Made by a program: the position numbers and the translations under genes. A stretch of 64,000 nucleotides of DNA. Source: Tunturiibacter gelidiferens. GTDB lineage: Bacteria > Acidobacteriota > Terriglobia > Terriglobales > Acidobacteriaceae. A model generated the notes under the pieces. The model worked only from the letters and a program-made list of their open reading frames with translations. It ran no database searches and was not told where the DNA came from. The stretch lies in NCBI RefSeq assembly GCF_014201335.1, contig NZ_JACHEB010000001.1, positions 682,001-746,000 of the forward strand. Reading direction: 5' to 3'. This document shows positions 34,389-41,950 of the stretch, in pieces. Each line of letters begins with the position of its first letter. Within the stretch, counting starts at the first letter, position 1.

Positions 34389-36497
34389 ATGAATACGATC
34401 TCTGCGGTTGCACCGCTCTCCCCTGAAACGACCTCAGCCCCCACCTATCCGACCGCTCGCAAGGTCGAGCAGACCGATGATTACTTTGGCACGACGGTCA
34501 ACGATCCGTACCGCTGGATGGAAGACGTCGACTCGGCTGAGTTGAAGACGTGGGTGGACGCCGAGAATGAGCTGACGCAGAGTTATCTTGCCGAGGTTCC
34601 CTCTCGCGTGAAGATGCAGAAGCGGTTGATGGAGCTGATCAACTTTGAGCGATACACCGCTCCCGCGCGGCGTGGCACCAGATATTTCTACTCGCACAAC
34701 AGCGGGCTGCAGAATCAAAACGTCATCTATTGGCAGGAGGGGCTCGAGGGCGAGCCGAAGGTGCTGCTCGATCCAAACACTTTCTCCACAGATGGCACGG
34801 TTGCGATCAGCGGCCTCAGCATCACCGACGATGGATCGCTGGCGGCGTACTCGATTGCGGATGCGGGCAGTGACTGGGTGAAGTGGCATGTGCGCGACGT
34901 TGCGAGCGGCAAGGATCTGCCTGATGTCGTCGAGTGGTCAAAGTTTAGCGGAGCCGCGTGGTTGAAGGACGGCAGTGGCTTCTTCTACCAAGGCTACGAC
35001 GCGCCCGAAGCCGAAGCGCTGAAGGCAGCAAACTATTTCCACAAGGTCTTCTTTCACAAGCTCGGCACGCCACAGAGCGAAGACAAGCTTATCTTCGATC
35101 GGCCGGACGACAAGGAATTGAACGTCGGTGCGAATGTCACCGACGATGGACGATACCTGGTGCTGTATCAATCGAAGGGCACCAGCCCCAACAATGAGAT
35201 CGCCGTCAAGGATCTCCAGGACTCTGAATCGCCGATCGTACGATTGATCCCTACTGCCGACGCGACATACTCTCCCATCAACAATGACGGCAGTCTCTTC
35301 TGGTTCCTTACAACACTCGACGCGCCCAACGGCAAGGTCATCTCAATCGATCTGAATCATCCCGAGCGCGAACACTGGAAGACAGTTATCCCCGAGAGCA
35401 AAAACAAGCTGAGCGATATCTCGATGATCGACAACACGTTCATCGCCAGCTATCTTGCTGATGCGCAGAGCCTGATCGAGCTCCACAGTCTTGATGGGCA
35501 GTTGATCGAGCGGCTGAAGCTGCCCGCGATTGGAACAGCGTATGGTTTCGGTGGGCTGCGCGAAGATACAGAGACCTTCTACCAGTTCACCAACTTCACG
35601 ACACCGGGTACGATCTATCGGCTCAATATGAAGACGCGGCAGTCGACGTTGTTTCGGCAACCGAAGCTGTTGTTCGATCCCGCGCTCTACGAGACCAAGC
35701 AGATCTTCTACAGCAGCATAGATGGCACGCGCGTTCCCATGTTCGTGAGCCACAAGAAGGATCTTGTGCTCAATGGCTCGGCAGCGACTCTTCTCTATGC
35801 GTATGGCGGCTTCAACGTGCCATTGCTACCGGAGTTTTCTTCTGCGCACGTGATGTGGATGGAGATGGGCGGCATCTACGCGCAACCAAGTCTGCGCGGC
35901 GGCGGAGAGTACGGCGAGGCCTGGCACGAAGCAGGAACCCGCTTGAAGAAGCAGAACGTCTTCGACGACTTCATCGCTGCGGCTGAATGGTTAATCGCAA
36001 ACAAGTACACCTCGGCAAAGAAGCTCGGTATCTCGGGAGGGAGCAACGGTGGCCTTCTGGTAGCGGCGTGTGAGCTGCAACGACCGGATCTCTTCGGCGC
36101 AGTCGTCGCACAGGTGGGCGTGATGGACATGCTGCGCTTCGATAAGTTCACAATAGGCTGGGCGTGGAAGGAAGAGTACGGTGCGCCGTCAGAGAAAGCG
36201 GAGGAGTTTGCCGCAATCTACAAGTACTCCCCGCTGCACAATATTCAGAGCGGCACGGCGTATCCCGCGACATTGATCACGACAGGTGATCACGACGATC
36301 GCGTATTCCCTGCTCACAGCTTCAAGTACACGGCAGCTCTACAAACCGCACAGGGGAGCGCAAATCCGATCCTGATTCGCGTGGAGACCCGGGCCGGACA
36401 TGGTGCGGGGATGCCGCTCAGCAAGAGAATTGAAGCGACTGTTGATCAGTACGCCTTTCTAGTGAAGGAGTTAAAGATCGAGACGCCGCAAGACTAA
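34389..36497 (+). CDS. prolyl oligopeptidase (S9A family)
   Basis: Serine peptidase of 702 aa that cleaves short peptides after proline. A seven-bladed propeller (about residues 80-430) caps the C-terminal alpha/beta hydrolase domain. The nucleophile is Ser552 in SGGSNGGLLVAA. The acid lies in GDHDDRV (633-639). The base is His671 in RAGHGAGMP. The N-terminal DDYFGTTVNDPYRWMED is the usual S9A start. No signal peptide is obvious, so it is probably cytoplasmic. The long 5' intergenic region suggests its own promoter. Confidence 0.95.
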   Translation: MNTISAVAPLSPETTSAPTYPTARKVEQTDDYFGTTVNDPYRWMEDVDSAELKTWVDAENELTQSYLAEVPSRVKMQKRLMELINFERYTAPARRGTRYFYSHNSGLQNQNVIYWQEGLEGEPKVLLDPNTFSTDGTVAISGLSITDDGSLAAYSIADAGSDWVKWHVRDVASGKDLPDVVEWSKFSGAAWLKDGSGFFYQGYDAPEAEALKAANYFHKVFFHKLGTPQSEDKLIFDRPDDKELNVGANVTDDGRYLVLYQSKGTSPNNEIAVKDLQDSESPIVRLIPTADATYSPINNDGSLFWFLTTLDAPNGKVISIDLNHPEREHWKTVIPESKNKLSDISMIDNTFIASYLADAQSLIELHSLDGQLIERLKLPAIGTAYGFGGLREDTETFYQFTNFTTPGTIYRLNMKTRQSTLFRQPKLLFDPALYETKQIFYSSIDGTRVPMFVSHKKDLVLNGSAATLLYAYGGFNVPLLPEFSSAHVMWMEMGGIYAQPSLRGGGEYGEAWHEAGTRLKKQNVFDDFIAAAEWLIANKYTSAKKLGISGGSNGGLLVAACELQRPDLFGAVVAQVGVMDMLRFDKFTIGWAWKEEYGAPSEKAEEFAAIYKYSPLHNIQSGTAYPATLITTGDHDDRVFPAHSFKYTAALQTAQGSANPILIRVETRAGHGAGMPLSKRIEATVDQYAFLVKELKIETPQD

Positions 36498-36658
36498 TAA
36501 CCAGTTACGCAATAAAGCCGCAGGCACCCTCTAAACGAAGTTCACACAAGCCCTGTAGTTTTGCTGCGACACTGAGGGTGATTCCGCATTCGTTGTATGT
36601 TCATAGACCCTGCTTTTGGTGTTGATCCGCAGTGGAAATATGAATCCGGAAGCGGTCT

Positions 36659-36681
36659 CTACGCGTCCTATATATGCGTAG
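36659..36681 (+). promoter_or_regulatory. hairpin next to the RBS of the 51-aa peptide gene
   Basis: CTACGC (36659-36664) and GCGTAG (36676-36681) form a 6-bp stem with an 11-nt AT-rich loop, GTCCTATATAT. It ends directly before the AAAGG ribosome-binding site. It may be a leader hairpin. Alternatively the loop TATATA is a -10 box, in which case the leader would be almost absent. Confidence 0.3.
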
Positions 36682-36693
36682 AAAGGTTGCCTC

Positions 36694-36849
36694 ATGAAAG
36701 CGAAAATCTTTATCGCATTGCTTCTTGCTCTTACTCCTGCTTTGGCTTCGGCACGGCCAAGGACAACGAGTGCACACCAACGTCCATCGATGGTTCACGA
36801 CCGTGCTCCGAAGGCTCACATTCAGCATTCGTTTGGACACCGCGCCTAA
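36694..36849 (+). CDS. 51-aa exported His-rich peptide
   Basis: Begins MKAKIFIALLLALTPALASA, a textbook signal peptide with cleavage likely after ASA. The remaining about 30 residues are basic and rich in His (five) and Arg (RPRTTSAHQRPSMVHDRAP, then HIQHSFGHRA). AAAGG lies about 8 nt upstream of the ATG. The gene ends tail to tail with trpF, 28 nt away. No family is recognised. The His content could bind metal, but this is speculation. It is unrelated in sequence to the four peptides at 41 kb. Confidence 0.65.
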   Translation: MKAKIFIALLLALTPALASARPRTTSAHQRPSMVHDRAPKAHIQHSFGHRA

Positions 36850-36877
36850 GCTCTCGTATCAGCTCTAACGCTTGAGC

Positions 36878-37561
36878 TCAGATCGAATCGACCTTCGACT
36901 CCCGCGCCATTCTGATAAATGCAGCCAGCTTTTCGGGACTTTTCCGGCCTGGTTCGGACTCCACACCACTTGCAACATCTACTCCCCAGGGATTGAGTCT
37001 CTGTATAGCCTCCGCTACATTCTCCGGGCGGAGGCCGCCTGCGACGATCAGTTTGAGTTCAGGTGCGACCTCAGCCAGAGTGGTTCGCGCTGCGTCCCAA
37101 TCGAAGGAGACACCAGTGCCTCCCAGGGCTGTTCCTACCTTCGAATCGATCAGTACACGATCAACGAGACCGTCTGCCGCGATCCTTCGCAGGTGCCCGG
37201 CTACGATGACGGCATCCGCTCCGCCAGCATCGACCTGCCAGTGAATCGTCTGGATCAGCGAAACCTGTCCGGTGAAAAGTTTATGCAGGCGCTGCAGCAG
37301 TGCGAAGTCGACGCCGCTATGAAGCTGAACTGCGGTGAGACCGGCTTCGTGGGAGGCACGAGCGATCTCGTAGGCATCGAGGGACTGGAAGACGCCTACG
37401 CGTTCGACGTTCGCTGGGAGATGCGGCGTGATCTTTGCGACCTCTGCAGCGGTGACGCGACGTGGGCTGGGCGCAAAGACGAAGCCGAGTGCATCGGCGC
37501 CGAGTTCGGCGGCCAGCTTTGCGTCGTCAAGATTCGTATTGGCGCAGATTTTGATCCACAT
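36878..37561 (-). CDS. trpF: phosphoribosylanthranilate isomerase
   Basis: TIM-barrel enzyme of 227 aa converting phosphoribosylanthranilate to CdRP in tryptophan synthesis. The N-terminal WIKICANTNLDDA contains the catalytic Cys (KICA). The general-acid Asp lies in RVLIDSKVG, and LIVAGGLRPENV is the phosphate-binding strand. The start at 37561 (MWIKICANTN) is chosen because homology begins there. It follows trpC by 31 nt on the same strand, so trpCF form a small operon; no trpA, trpB or trpD is nearby in the window. Confidence 0.94.
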   Translation of the reverse strand: MWIKICANTNLDDAKLAAELGADALGFVFAPSPRRVTAAEVAKITPHLPANVERVGVFQSLDAYEIARASHEAGLTAVQLHSGVDFALLQRLHKLFTGQVSLIQTIHWQVDAGGADAVIVAGHLRRIAADGLVDRVLIDSKVGTALGGTGVSFDWDAARTTLAEVAPELKLIVAGGLRPENVAEAIQRLNPWGVDVASGVESEPGRKSPEKLAAFIRMARESKVDSI

Positions 37562-37592
37562 GATGTTGTGCGCCCGCCAACAGGCCGATAAG

Positions 37593-38396
37593 TTAGATGT
37601 CTGAGGAGTACTCGCGATCCAGAAGGGTAGCAAGCGCAGCCCCCGGGTCGGGTTGCCGCATCAGCGTTTCGCCGATGAGGAAGGCATCGTATCCGGCCGC
37701 TCGCAGCCTGGCGATGTCCTCGGCCGTGCGTATGCCGCTTTCGGCCACGGTGACGACTTCCCTCGGCAGGCTCTGAACAAGTTCGAAGAAAACTTCGGTG
37801 CGTACAGAGAAGGTGTGTAGATCGCGGCTGTTGACGCCGATCAGATCGAAGCCGAGAGCGACGGCGCGATCCACCTCTTCGCGGTTGTGTGCTTCGCAGA
37901 GAACGTCCAGCCCTCGAGAGCTTGCCTCGTCACGCAGATCATTGAGCGCGGTATCGGTGTGCGCGGCGACGATCAGCAGAATCGCATCGGCACCATAGGC
38001 GCGGGCCTCAAGGATCTGAAAGGGATCAAGGATGAAGTCCTTGCGGAGGCAGGGGATTGTGACGACGCCGGAGGCCTGTTGCAGATAAGCGAGCGACCCC
38101 TGGAAGAACTCCTCGTCGGTGAGAATGGAGAGAGCGGCAGCGCCTGAGGCCTCAAAGGTCTTCGCAAGAGTGATGGGATGAAAGTCGCTGCGAATGAGGC
38201 CCTTCGAGGGAGAGGCTTTTTTTATCTCGGCGATGATGGCGGGCCCGCTCTTCGCCGCGGCCTGAAGGCCAGCACGAAAGCCTCGCGGGGTGTGGGCGGC
38301 AGCCATGCTCTCGAGCAGCCCGAAGTCCGCAACCGCCTTGCGAGCCGTAACCTCGAGAAGCGTGTGCGCAAGGATCTGATCAAGCTGAGTGGGCAT
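37593..38396 (-). CDS. trpC: indole-3-glycerol phosphate synthase
   Basis: TIM-barrel enzyme of 267 aa that closes CdRP to indole-3-glycerol phosphate, the step after TrpF. Signature elements are AEIKKASPSKGLI (with the catalytic Lys), CLRKDFILDPFQI, GVNSRDLHTF and VAESGIRT, followed by FLIGETLMR for phosphate binding. The length is standard. First gene of trpCF. It starts about 90 nt downstream of the tRNA-Leu gene, which reads in the same direction, so read-through from that promoter is possible. Confidence 0.96.
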   Translation of the reverse strand: MPTQLDQILAHTLLEVTARKAVADFGLLESMAAAHTPRGFRAGLQAAAKSGPAIIAEIKKASPSKGLIRSDFHPITLAKTFEASGAAALSILTDEEFFQGSLAYLQQASGVVTIPCLRKDFILDPFQILEARAYGADAILLIVAAHTDTALNDLRDEASSRGLDVLCEAHNREEVDRAVALGFDLIGVNSRDLHTFSVRTEVFFELVQSLPREVVTVAESGIRTAEDIARLRAAGYDAFLIGETLMRQPDPGAALATLLDREYSSDI

Positions 38397-38484
38397 AGTC
38401 CCTTTGTGTCTTGGGTTTGTCTAACCCGCACCCAATCGCCTTTGGCAGTTATAAACTGCCTGCATACGATCGAGACTGAAACTT

Positions 38485-38571
38485 TGGTGCCGAAGGGGGG
38501 ACTCGAACCCCCACACCCTTGCGAGTACATGGACCTGAACCATGCGCGTCTGCCAATTCCGCCACTACGGC
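38485..38571 (-). tRNA. tRNA-Leu (anticodon CAG)
   Basis: On the minus strand the 5' arm GCCGTAG pairs with CTTCGGC except for a T-T mismatch at 5:68. Discriminator A and encoded CCA (38485-38487) follow. The anticodon stem CATGG/CCATG holds the loop TTCAGGT with anticodon CAG. The T arm is GGGGG-TTCGAGT-CCCCC, and the long variable arm is that of a class II tRNA. It is directly upstream of trpC. Confidence 0.96.
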
Positions 38572-38797
38572 ACGGTGTCATTCGCTCCGCCTAAGATGGC
38601 CGGAACACGCTAACCGCGAGCTTTTAGTTTTACAAACGCGGACGCCGATGTCAATGTGTGCGCGGTTGCGGCGACTTCCATTAGACGAACGCGGACACCT
38701 ATGCGAGGAGGGTTTTGTGCATCTAAGCTTTGAGCAGCGGATCGAGATTCCCCCAAGAAGCGCGTCTAGACTTCAAAGAAGGGCTGACACTCTCATC

Positions 38798-39055
38798 ATG
38801 GACGAAATTAAGATCTCCTCACCAGGCGCGAACGTAGACAGAATTCCTGAAGACATCTCGGTCGAGATGCGTAAGATCGCCCACGACCTGAGCAATGCGC
38901 TGGAGGTCATCGTGCAGACGAGTTATCTACTCGGCACGGCAGATCTGACGGAGCCTGCATCGGAGTGGCTGCGCATGCTCGATGGGGGCGTGGAAAAAGC
39001 CATGAAGCTGAATCAATCGCTGCGTAGCTACATTAAAGACCATTCCTCACATTAG
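38798..39055 (+). CDS. 85-aa stand-alone histidine-phosphotransfer-like protein
   Basis: Small helical protein with an H-box-like segment, EMRKIAHDLSNALEVIVQTSYLL, in which H29 followed by Asp and Asn recalls the DHp helix of histidine kinases. No ATPase domain follows; the protein ends after a second predicted helix (VEKAMKLNQSLRSYI). It may act as a phosphotransfer or dimerisation partner. The gene converges with a response regulator gene that ends 31 nt away, which supports a two-component link. The start at 38798 is chosen because upstream sequence overlaps tRNA-Leu on the other strand. Confidence 0.7.
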   Translation: MDEIKISSPGANVDRIPEDISVEMRKIAHDLSNALEVIVQTSYLLGTADLTEPASEWLRMLDGGVEKAMKLNQSLRSYIKDHSSH

Positions 39056-39086
39056 TCGGAGAGAGCTTGGACCTGCTGATCAGGGA

Positions 39087-39704
39087 TCAAGGGCGGCGAC
39101 GTGCCGGCTTTGACTTGACGGCTGATTTCGTCACTTTTTTTGCGATAGCTTTCTTTGCGACAGGTTTCTTTTTGATGGCAGTCTTCGCCGGCGCGAGTTT
39201 CTTGGGCAGCGTCCGTTTGACTGCTTTTTTTGCCACGGCTTTTTTTAGGACAGCTTTTTTGACGACCGCTTTTTTCTTCACGGCCGGCTTAGCTGGTGCC
39301 TTCGCGGTGGTAGTCGGCAAGCCGAGCGCAGCCAATTTTCTCTCGTGCGAGGCGATCAGGTCTTCGATCTGCTGGAGGAGGATGCGAGTGTGCATGGGCT
39401 TGACCAGGAGTTTGTCAGCGCCCATCTCCTGCCAGTCCTCTTCGGCCACGGGGAAGGCGGTCAGCAGCGCGACCGCCGGATGGTAGTTTGCCGCACGCGC
39501 TGCTTTGATGACCTCGACGCCGGCGACGTCGTGCTCCATGCGCATATCGGTGATCAGCATCTGATACTCGCGAGTGTGCAGCTTTGAGACGCCCTCGCGT
39601 GCTGAGGCGGCGGTATCCACATCGAACCCGCTGATCTCCAAAACGGCCTTCAGTGTCAGCAGGACGGGCACTTCATCATCGACCAAAAGAATACGGCGTC
39701 TCAT
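39087..39704 (-). CDS. response regulator with histone-H1-like Lys/Ala/Pro tail
   Basis: Protein of 205 aa. The receiver domain (1-122) is complete: D9, D10, phospho-acceptor D53 (ITDMRM), T82 and K102 (LLVKPMH). Instead of a DNA-binding winged helix, it has a tail of about 80 residues made of K-K-A-V/P-A-K repeats ending KPARRRP, like bacterial histone-H1-like or AlgP tails. Such tails bind nucleic acid non-specifically. Start M at 39704 has AAAGGA upstream. It is convergent with the HPt-like gene. A phosphorylation-controlled nucleoid or RNA binder is an inference. Confidence 0.88.
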   Translation of the reverse strand: MRRRILLVDDEVPVLLTLKAVLEISGFDVDTAASAREGVSKLHTREYQMLITDMRMEHDVAGVEVIKAARAANYHPAVALLTAFPVAEEDWQEMGADKLLVKPMHTRILLQQIEDLIASHERKLAALGLPTTTAKAPAKPAVKKKAVVKKAVLKKAVAKKAVKRTLPKKLAPAKTAIKKKPVAKKAIAKKVTKSAVKSKPARRRP

Positions 39705-39844
39705 TCGGTTCCTTTCTGATGCTTCGGAGCAAACATACATGATCGGAGGGTCGATGCCAAAGTTGGCCGTCGAGGGGGCAACGGAGACTCCGCTCGCAGG
39801 GGCCTAATCTGCGACGCTCGCTTCGGGGACTTCCATGGGTGAGG

Positions 39845-39853
39845 TGGTATACT
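39845..39853 (+). promoter_or_regulatory. extended -10 promoter of infC
   Basis: TGGTATACT at 39845-39853 fits an extended -10 (TGnTATAAT with one mismatch), about 90 nt before the infC start. No clear -35 is seen, which is normal for extended -10 promoters. Confidence 0.4.
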
Positions 39854-39941
39854 TCACGTTGCGGTGCAACCTTTTCCGAGATTTGCATCTAAACCCTAAA
39901 CAACGCATAGCGGGTGAGAAAACCTGCTGTGGAGGCGACTT

Positions 39942-40571
39942 ATTCCACCGATTGATAAACGTTCCGCCAAGTCTTTTATCCGCACAAACGAACGCATCCG
40001 CGCCCGCGAGATTCGCGTCATCGACGAAAATGGCGAACAGCTCGGCGTCATGGCCCCTTTTGACGCCCTCAAGATGGCCAGGGAACGCTCCCTCGACCTG
40101 GTAGAGATTTCCCCCAACGCCGTTCCCCCCGTCTGCAAGATTCAGGACTACGGCAAATACCTTTACGAGAAGGACAAGAGCGATCGCGCTGCACGGAAGA
40201 AGCAAAAGGTCATCGTCATCAAAGAGGTCAAGTTCTCTGTGACGGTCGACGAGCACGACTACCAGACGAAGAAGAACCAGGCAGTCCGCTTCCTGGGAGA
40301 AGGCGACAAGGTCAAAGCGTCGCTGCGATTCAAAGGCCGCCAGATGGCCCATCGTGACCTCGGTTACAAGATCATCAACCGCCTCATCCTCGATATCGGC
40401 GACGCTGGTCTGGTCGAATTCATGCCCCGCATGGAAGGCACAACGCTTCACGCGATTCTGGCGCCATCGAAAAAAGTAGAAGCAGCTCCCAAGAAAGCTG
40501 CTTCTTCAGCCCCTCCGACTGAGGGAACAAAATCCACAGAGCCTGCTGTGCCTACCCCAGCTCAGGCCTGA
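39942..40571 (+). CDS. infC: translation initiation factor IF-3 (ATT start)
   Basis: IF-3 of about 209 aa, which blocks 50S joining and checks the start codon. Family sequence (SFIRTNERIRAREIRVIDENGEQLGVM) extends well upstream of the first ATG at 40050, so that ATG is internal. In frame, an ATT at 39942 lies six nt after GGAGG (39931-39935). An alternative ATT at 39951 is too far from it. AUU initiation of infC, used for autoregulation, is known in E. coli. A Lys/Ala/Pro-rich tail of about 35 residues follows the normal C-terminus. The rpmI and rplT genes that usually follow are absent. Confidence 0.93.
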   Translation: MPPIDKRSAKSFIRTNERIRAREIRVIDENGEQLGVMAPFDALKMARERSLDLVEISPNAVPPVCKIQDYGKYLYEKDKSDRAARKKQKVIVIKEVKFSVTVDEHDYQTKKNQAVRFLGEGDKVKASLRFKGRQMAHRDLGYKIINRLILDIGDAGLVEFMPRMEGTTLHAILAPSKKVEAAPKKAASSAPPTEGTKSTEPAVPTPAQA

Positions 40572-40574
40572 TAA

Positions 40575-40612
40575 GCACCCATTTCGCCTCATTTTCAGGC
40601 CGAAGTGGGTGC
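40575..40612 (+). terminator. stem-loop after infC
   Basis: GCACCCATTTCG (40575-40586) pairs with CGAAGTGGGTGC (40601-40612), 12 bp with one G-T pair. No clean T run follows (GCAAAACATTTC), so it may be a weak terminator or an RNA-protecting stem. Confidence 0.5.
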
Positions 40613-41050
40613 GCAAAACATTTCTACAATGACCCTGCGATCCAGGAATCGGGCGGCGATCTTCGCCCGTGATGCTCCTTGTCAAGCTGGCTATTCTGGG
40701 GAGAGATCTACGCGCGGGCCATCCGCTAGTGCCTACCCAAATACCCGCTAATCATCGCAATACCCTTAGGTTGCAGATTCGAGCTTATCGAATTGGGCGC
40801 AGTTGCACGTGAGTAAGCGCGTCTTCTCGAAGACTGGCTTCGTCTGAATGAATGTCAGGTTTTCGGATCTTGACCCGCGCCGTCACCAATTTGCGCGAGT
40901 AGAAACGTTACTTTAGTAATACGATCTGTTTAATACTTCTGTATATCACTGATTACATTAGACTTAGTCCAGTTTGTATCCTATTGTTACATCATCTGGT
41001 TTGTCCAGAGAAATCTTTTTACAAGAATACAACTTTGGGGGTATCTCCTT
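40613..41050. other. intergenic region before the peptide array
   Basis: About 440 nt with no supported gene. The last 150 nt (40900-41050) are distinctly AT-rich for this genome (TTTAGTAATACGATC, TTTAATACTTCTGTATATCAC) and should hold the promoter of the peptide array. No -35/-10 pair could be chosen with confidence. Confidence 0.4.
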
Positions 41051-41230
41051 ATGAAACATATCGTTCGCGCGTTTGTCGTCGTCCTTGTCCTCACCGGTGC
41101 AGTCGCCACAACCCAAGCCTCCAACACTACCGCGAAGAACAAGATCGTAGCTTCCCGGACCAGCATGCTGCCGGTTCCGACCTGTGCTCCAGACGACCCG
41201 AATGCCTGCGGCATGGGTCACGGCCGCTAA
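41051..41230 (+). CDS. exported peptide, array member 1 (59 aa)
   Basis: First of four tandem paralogues. Residues 1-24 (MKHIVRAFVVVLVLTGAVAT) are a signal peptide. A variable Ser/Thr/Asn linker follows, then KNKIVASRTSMLPVPT and the block TCAPDDPNACGMGHGR. The two cysteines are spaced CX7C and probably form a disulfide after export. This copy starts with ATG, has Asp where copies 2-4 have Asn, and lacks the AGGGAG ribosome-binding site of the others; GGGGG lies nine nt upstream instead. The mature peptide would be about 35 aa. No known family is recognised. Confidence 0.85.
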   Translation: MKHIVRAFVVVLVLTGAVATTQASNTTAKNKIVASRTSMLPVPTCAPDDPNACGMGHGR

Positions 41231-41291
41231 ACAGCGACTAAATCATTCATTTTACTGAGACTAACCGAAATCATTTTTAGGGAGTTTACCT

Positions 41292-41471
41292 GTGAAATAT
41301 ATCGTCCGTGCTTTCGTCGTCGTCCTCGCTCTCACCGGTGCGGTCGCAACCTCGCAGTCTTCCGCTCCCTCGGCCAAGAATAAGATCGTCGCCACCCGAA
41401 CCAGCATGCTCCCAGTGCCGACCTGCGCACCAAACGATCCGAATGCCTGCGGCATGGGTCACGGCCGCTAA
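41292..41471 (+). CDS. exported peptide, array member 2 (59 aa)
   Basis: Second paralogue. It starts with GTG seven nt after AGGGAG. The signal peptide is MKYIVRAFVVVLALTGAVAT; the linker is SQSSAPSAKNKIVATRTS; the conserved C-terminal block is MLPVPTCAPNDPNACGMGHGR with the CX7C pair. It differs from member 3 in the mature region almost only at synonymous codon positions. Co-transcription with the other members is likely, because the 61-nt spacer has no visible terminator. Confidence 0.85.
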   Translation: MKYIVRAFVVVLALTGAVATSQSSAPSAKNKIVATRTSMLPVPTCAPNDPNACGMGHGR

Positions 41472-41533
41472 ACAGCGACTAAATCATTCATTTTACTGAG
41501 GCTAACCGGAAATCATCTTTAGGGAGTTTACCT

Positions 41534-41713
41534 GTGAAATATATTGTTCGCGCTTTCGTCGTCGTCCTCGCTCTCACCGGTGCAGCCACGACCTCGCAGT
41601 CTTCCACTCCCTCGGCCAAGAATAAGATCGTCGCTACCCGAACCAGCATGCTTCCGGTCCCGACCTGCGCTCCAAACGATCCGAATGCCTGCGGCATGGG
41701 TCACGGACGTTGA
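41534..41713 (+). CDS. exported peptide, array member 3 (59 aa)
   Basis: Third paralogue, GTG start with AGGGAG seven nt upstream. It differs from member 2 in the signal-peptide end (GAATT for GAVAT) and one linker residue (TPSA for APSA). The rest, including TCAPNDPNACGMGHGR, is identical in protein. DNA in the block differs at third positions (for example CTC/CTT and CCA/CCG codons), which shows selection to keep the peptide. It stops with TGA, unlike TAA in members 1 and 2. Confidence 0.85.
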   Translation: MKYIVRAFVVVLALTGAATTSQSSTPSAKNKIVATRTSMLPVPTCAPNDPNACGMGHGR

Positions 41714-41771
41714 ATAGCGAGTAAGTCATTCATTCTTTGAGACTAAGAGAAATTAATCTTCGGAGTTTACC

Positions 41772-41945
41772 GTGAAATATATCATCCGCTTTTTCGTCGT
41801 CGTCCTCGCTCTTACCGGTGTATCCGCAAGCTCTCAGGCCTCCAATACTTCCGCCGGAAATAGGATCCTCGCCACCCGAACCGGCATGCTCCCGGTCCCG
41901 ACCTGCGCTCCCAACGATCCGAACGCTTGCGGTATGGGTCACTGA
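41772..41945 (+). CDS. exported peptide, array member 4 (57 aa)
   Basis: Fourth and most diverged paralogue, GTG start with a CGGAG site. Signal peptide MKYIIRFFVVVLALTGVSAS; linker SQASNTSAGNRILATRTG; C-terminal block MLPVPTCAPNDPNACGMGH, ending two residues earlier than the others. Keeping the block while the linker and signal change points to the block as the functional part. It is the last gene before a 9-bp inverted repeat. Confidence 0.85.
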   Translation: MKYIIRFFVVVLALTGVSASSQASNTSAGNRILATRTGMLPVPTCAPNDPNACGMGH

Positions 41946-41950
41946 GGTCT

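Larger units (their letters stand above)
41051..41945 (+). repeat. tandem gene array, four units of about 240 bp
   Basis: Gene starts at 41051, 41292, 41534 and 41772 give unit lengths of 241, 242 and 238 bp. The spacers are 61, 62 and 58 nt and are themselves conserved: spacers 1 and 2 share ACAGCGACTAAATCATTCA and about 95 percent of all positions, while spacer 3 is more diverged. The array therefore grew by unequal duplication of gene plus spacer. Units 2 and 3 are closest; unit 4 is the most diverged and lacks the final Gly-Arg. Confidence 0.9.
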
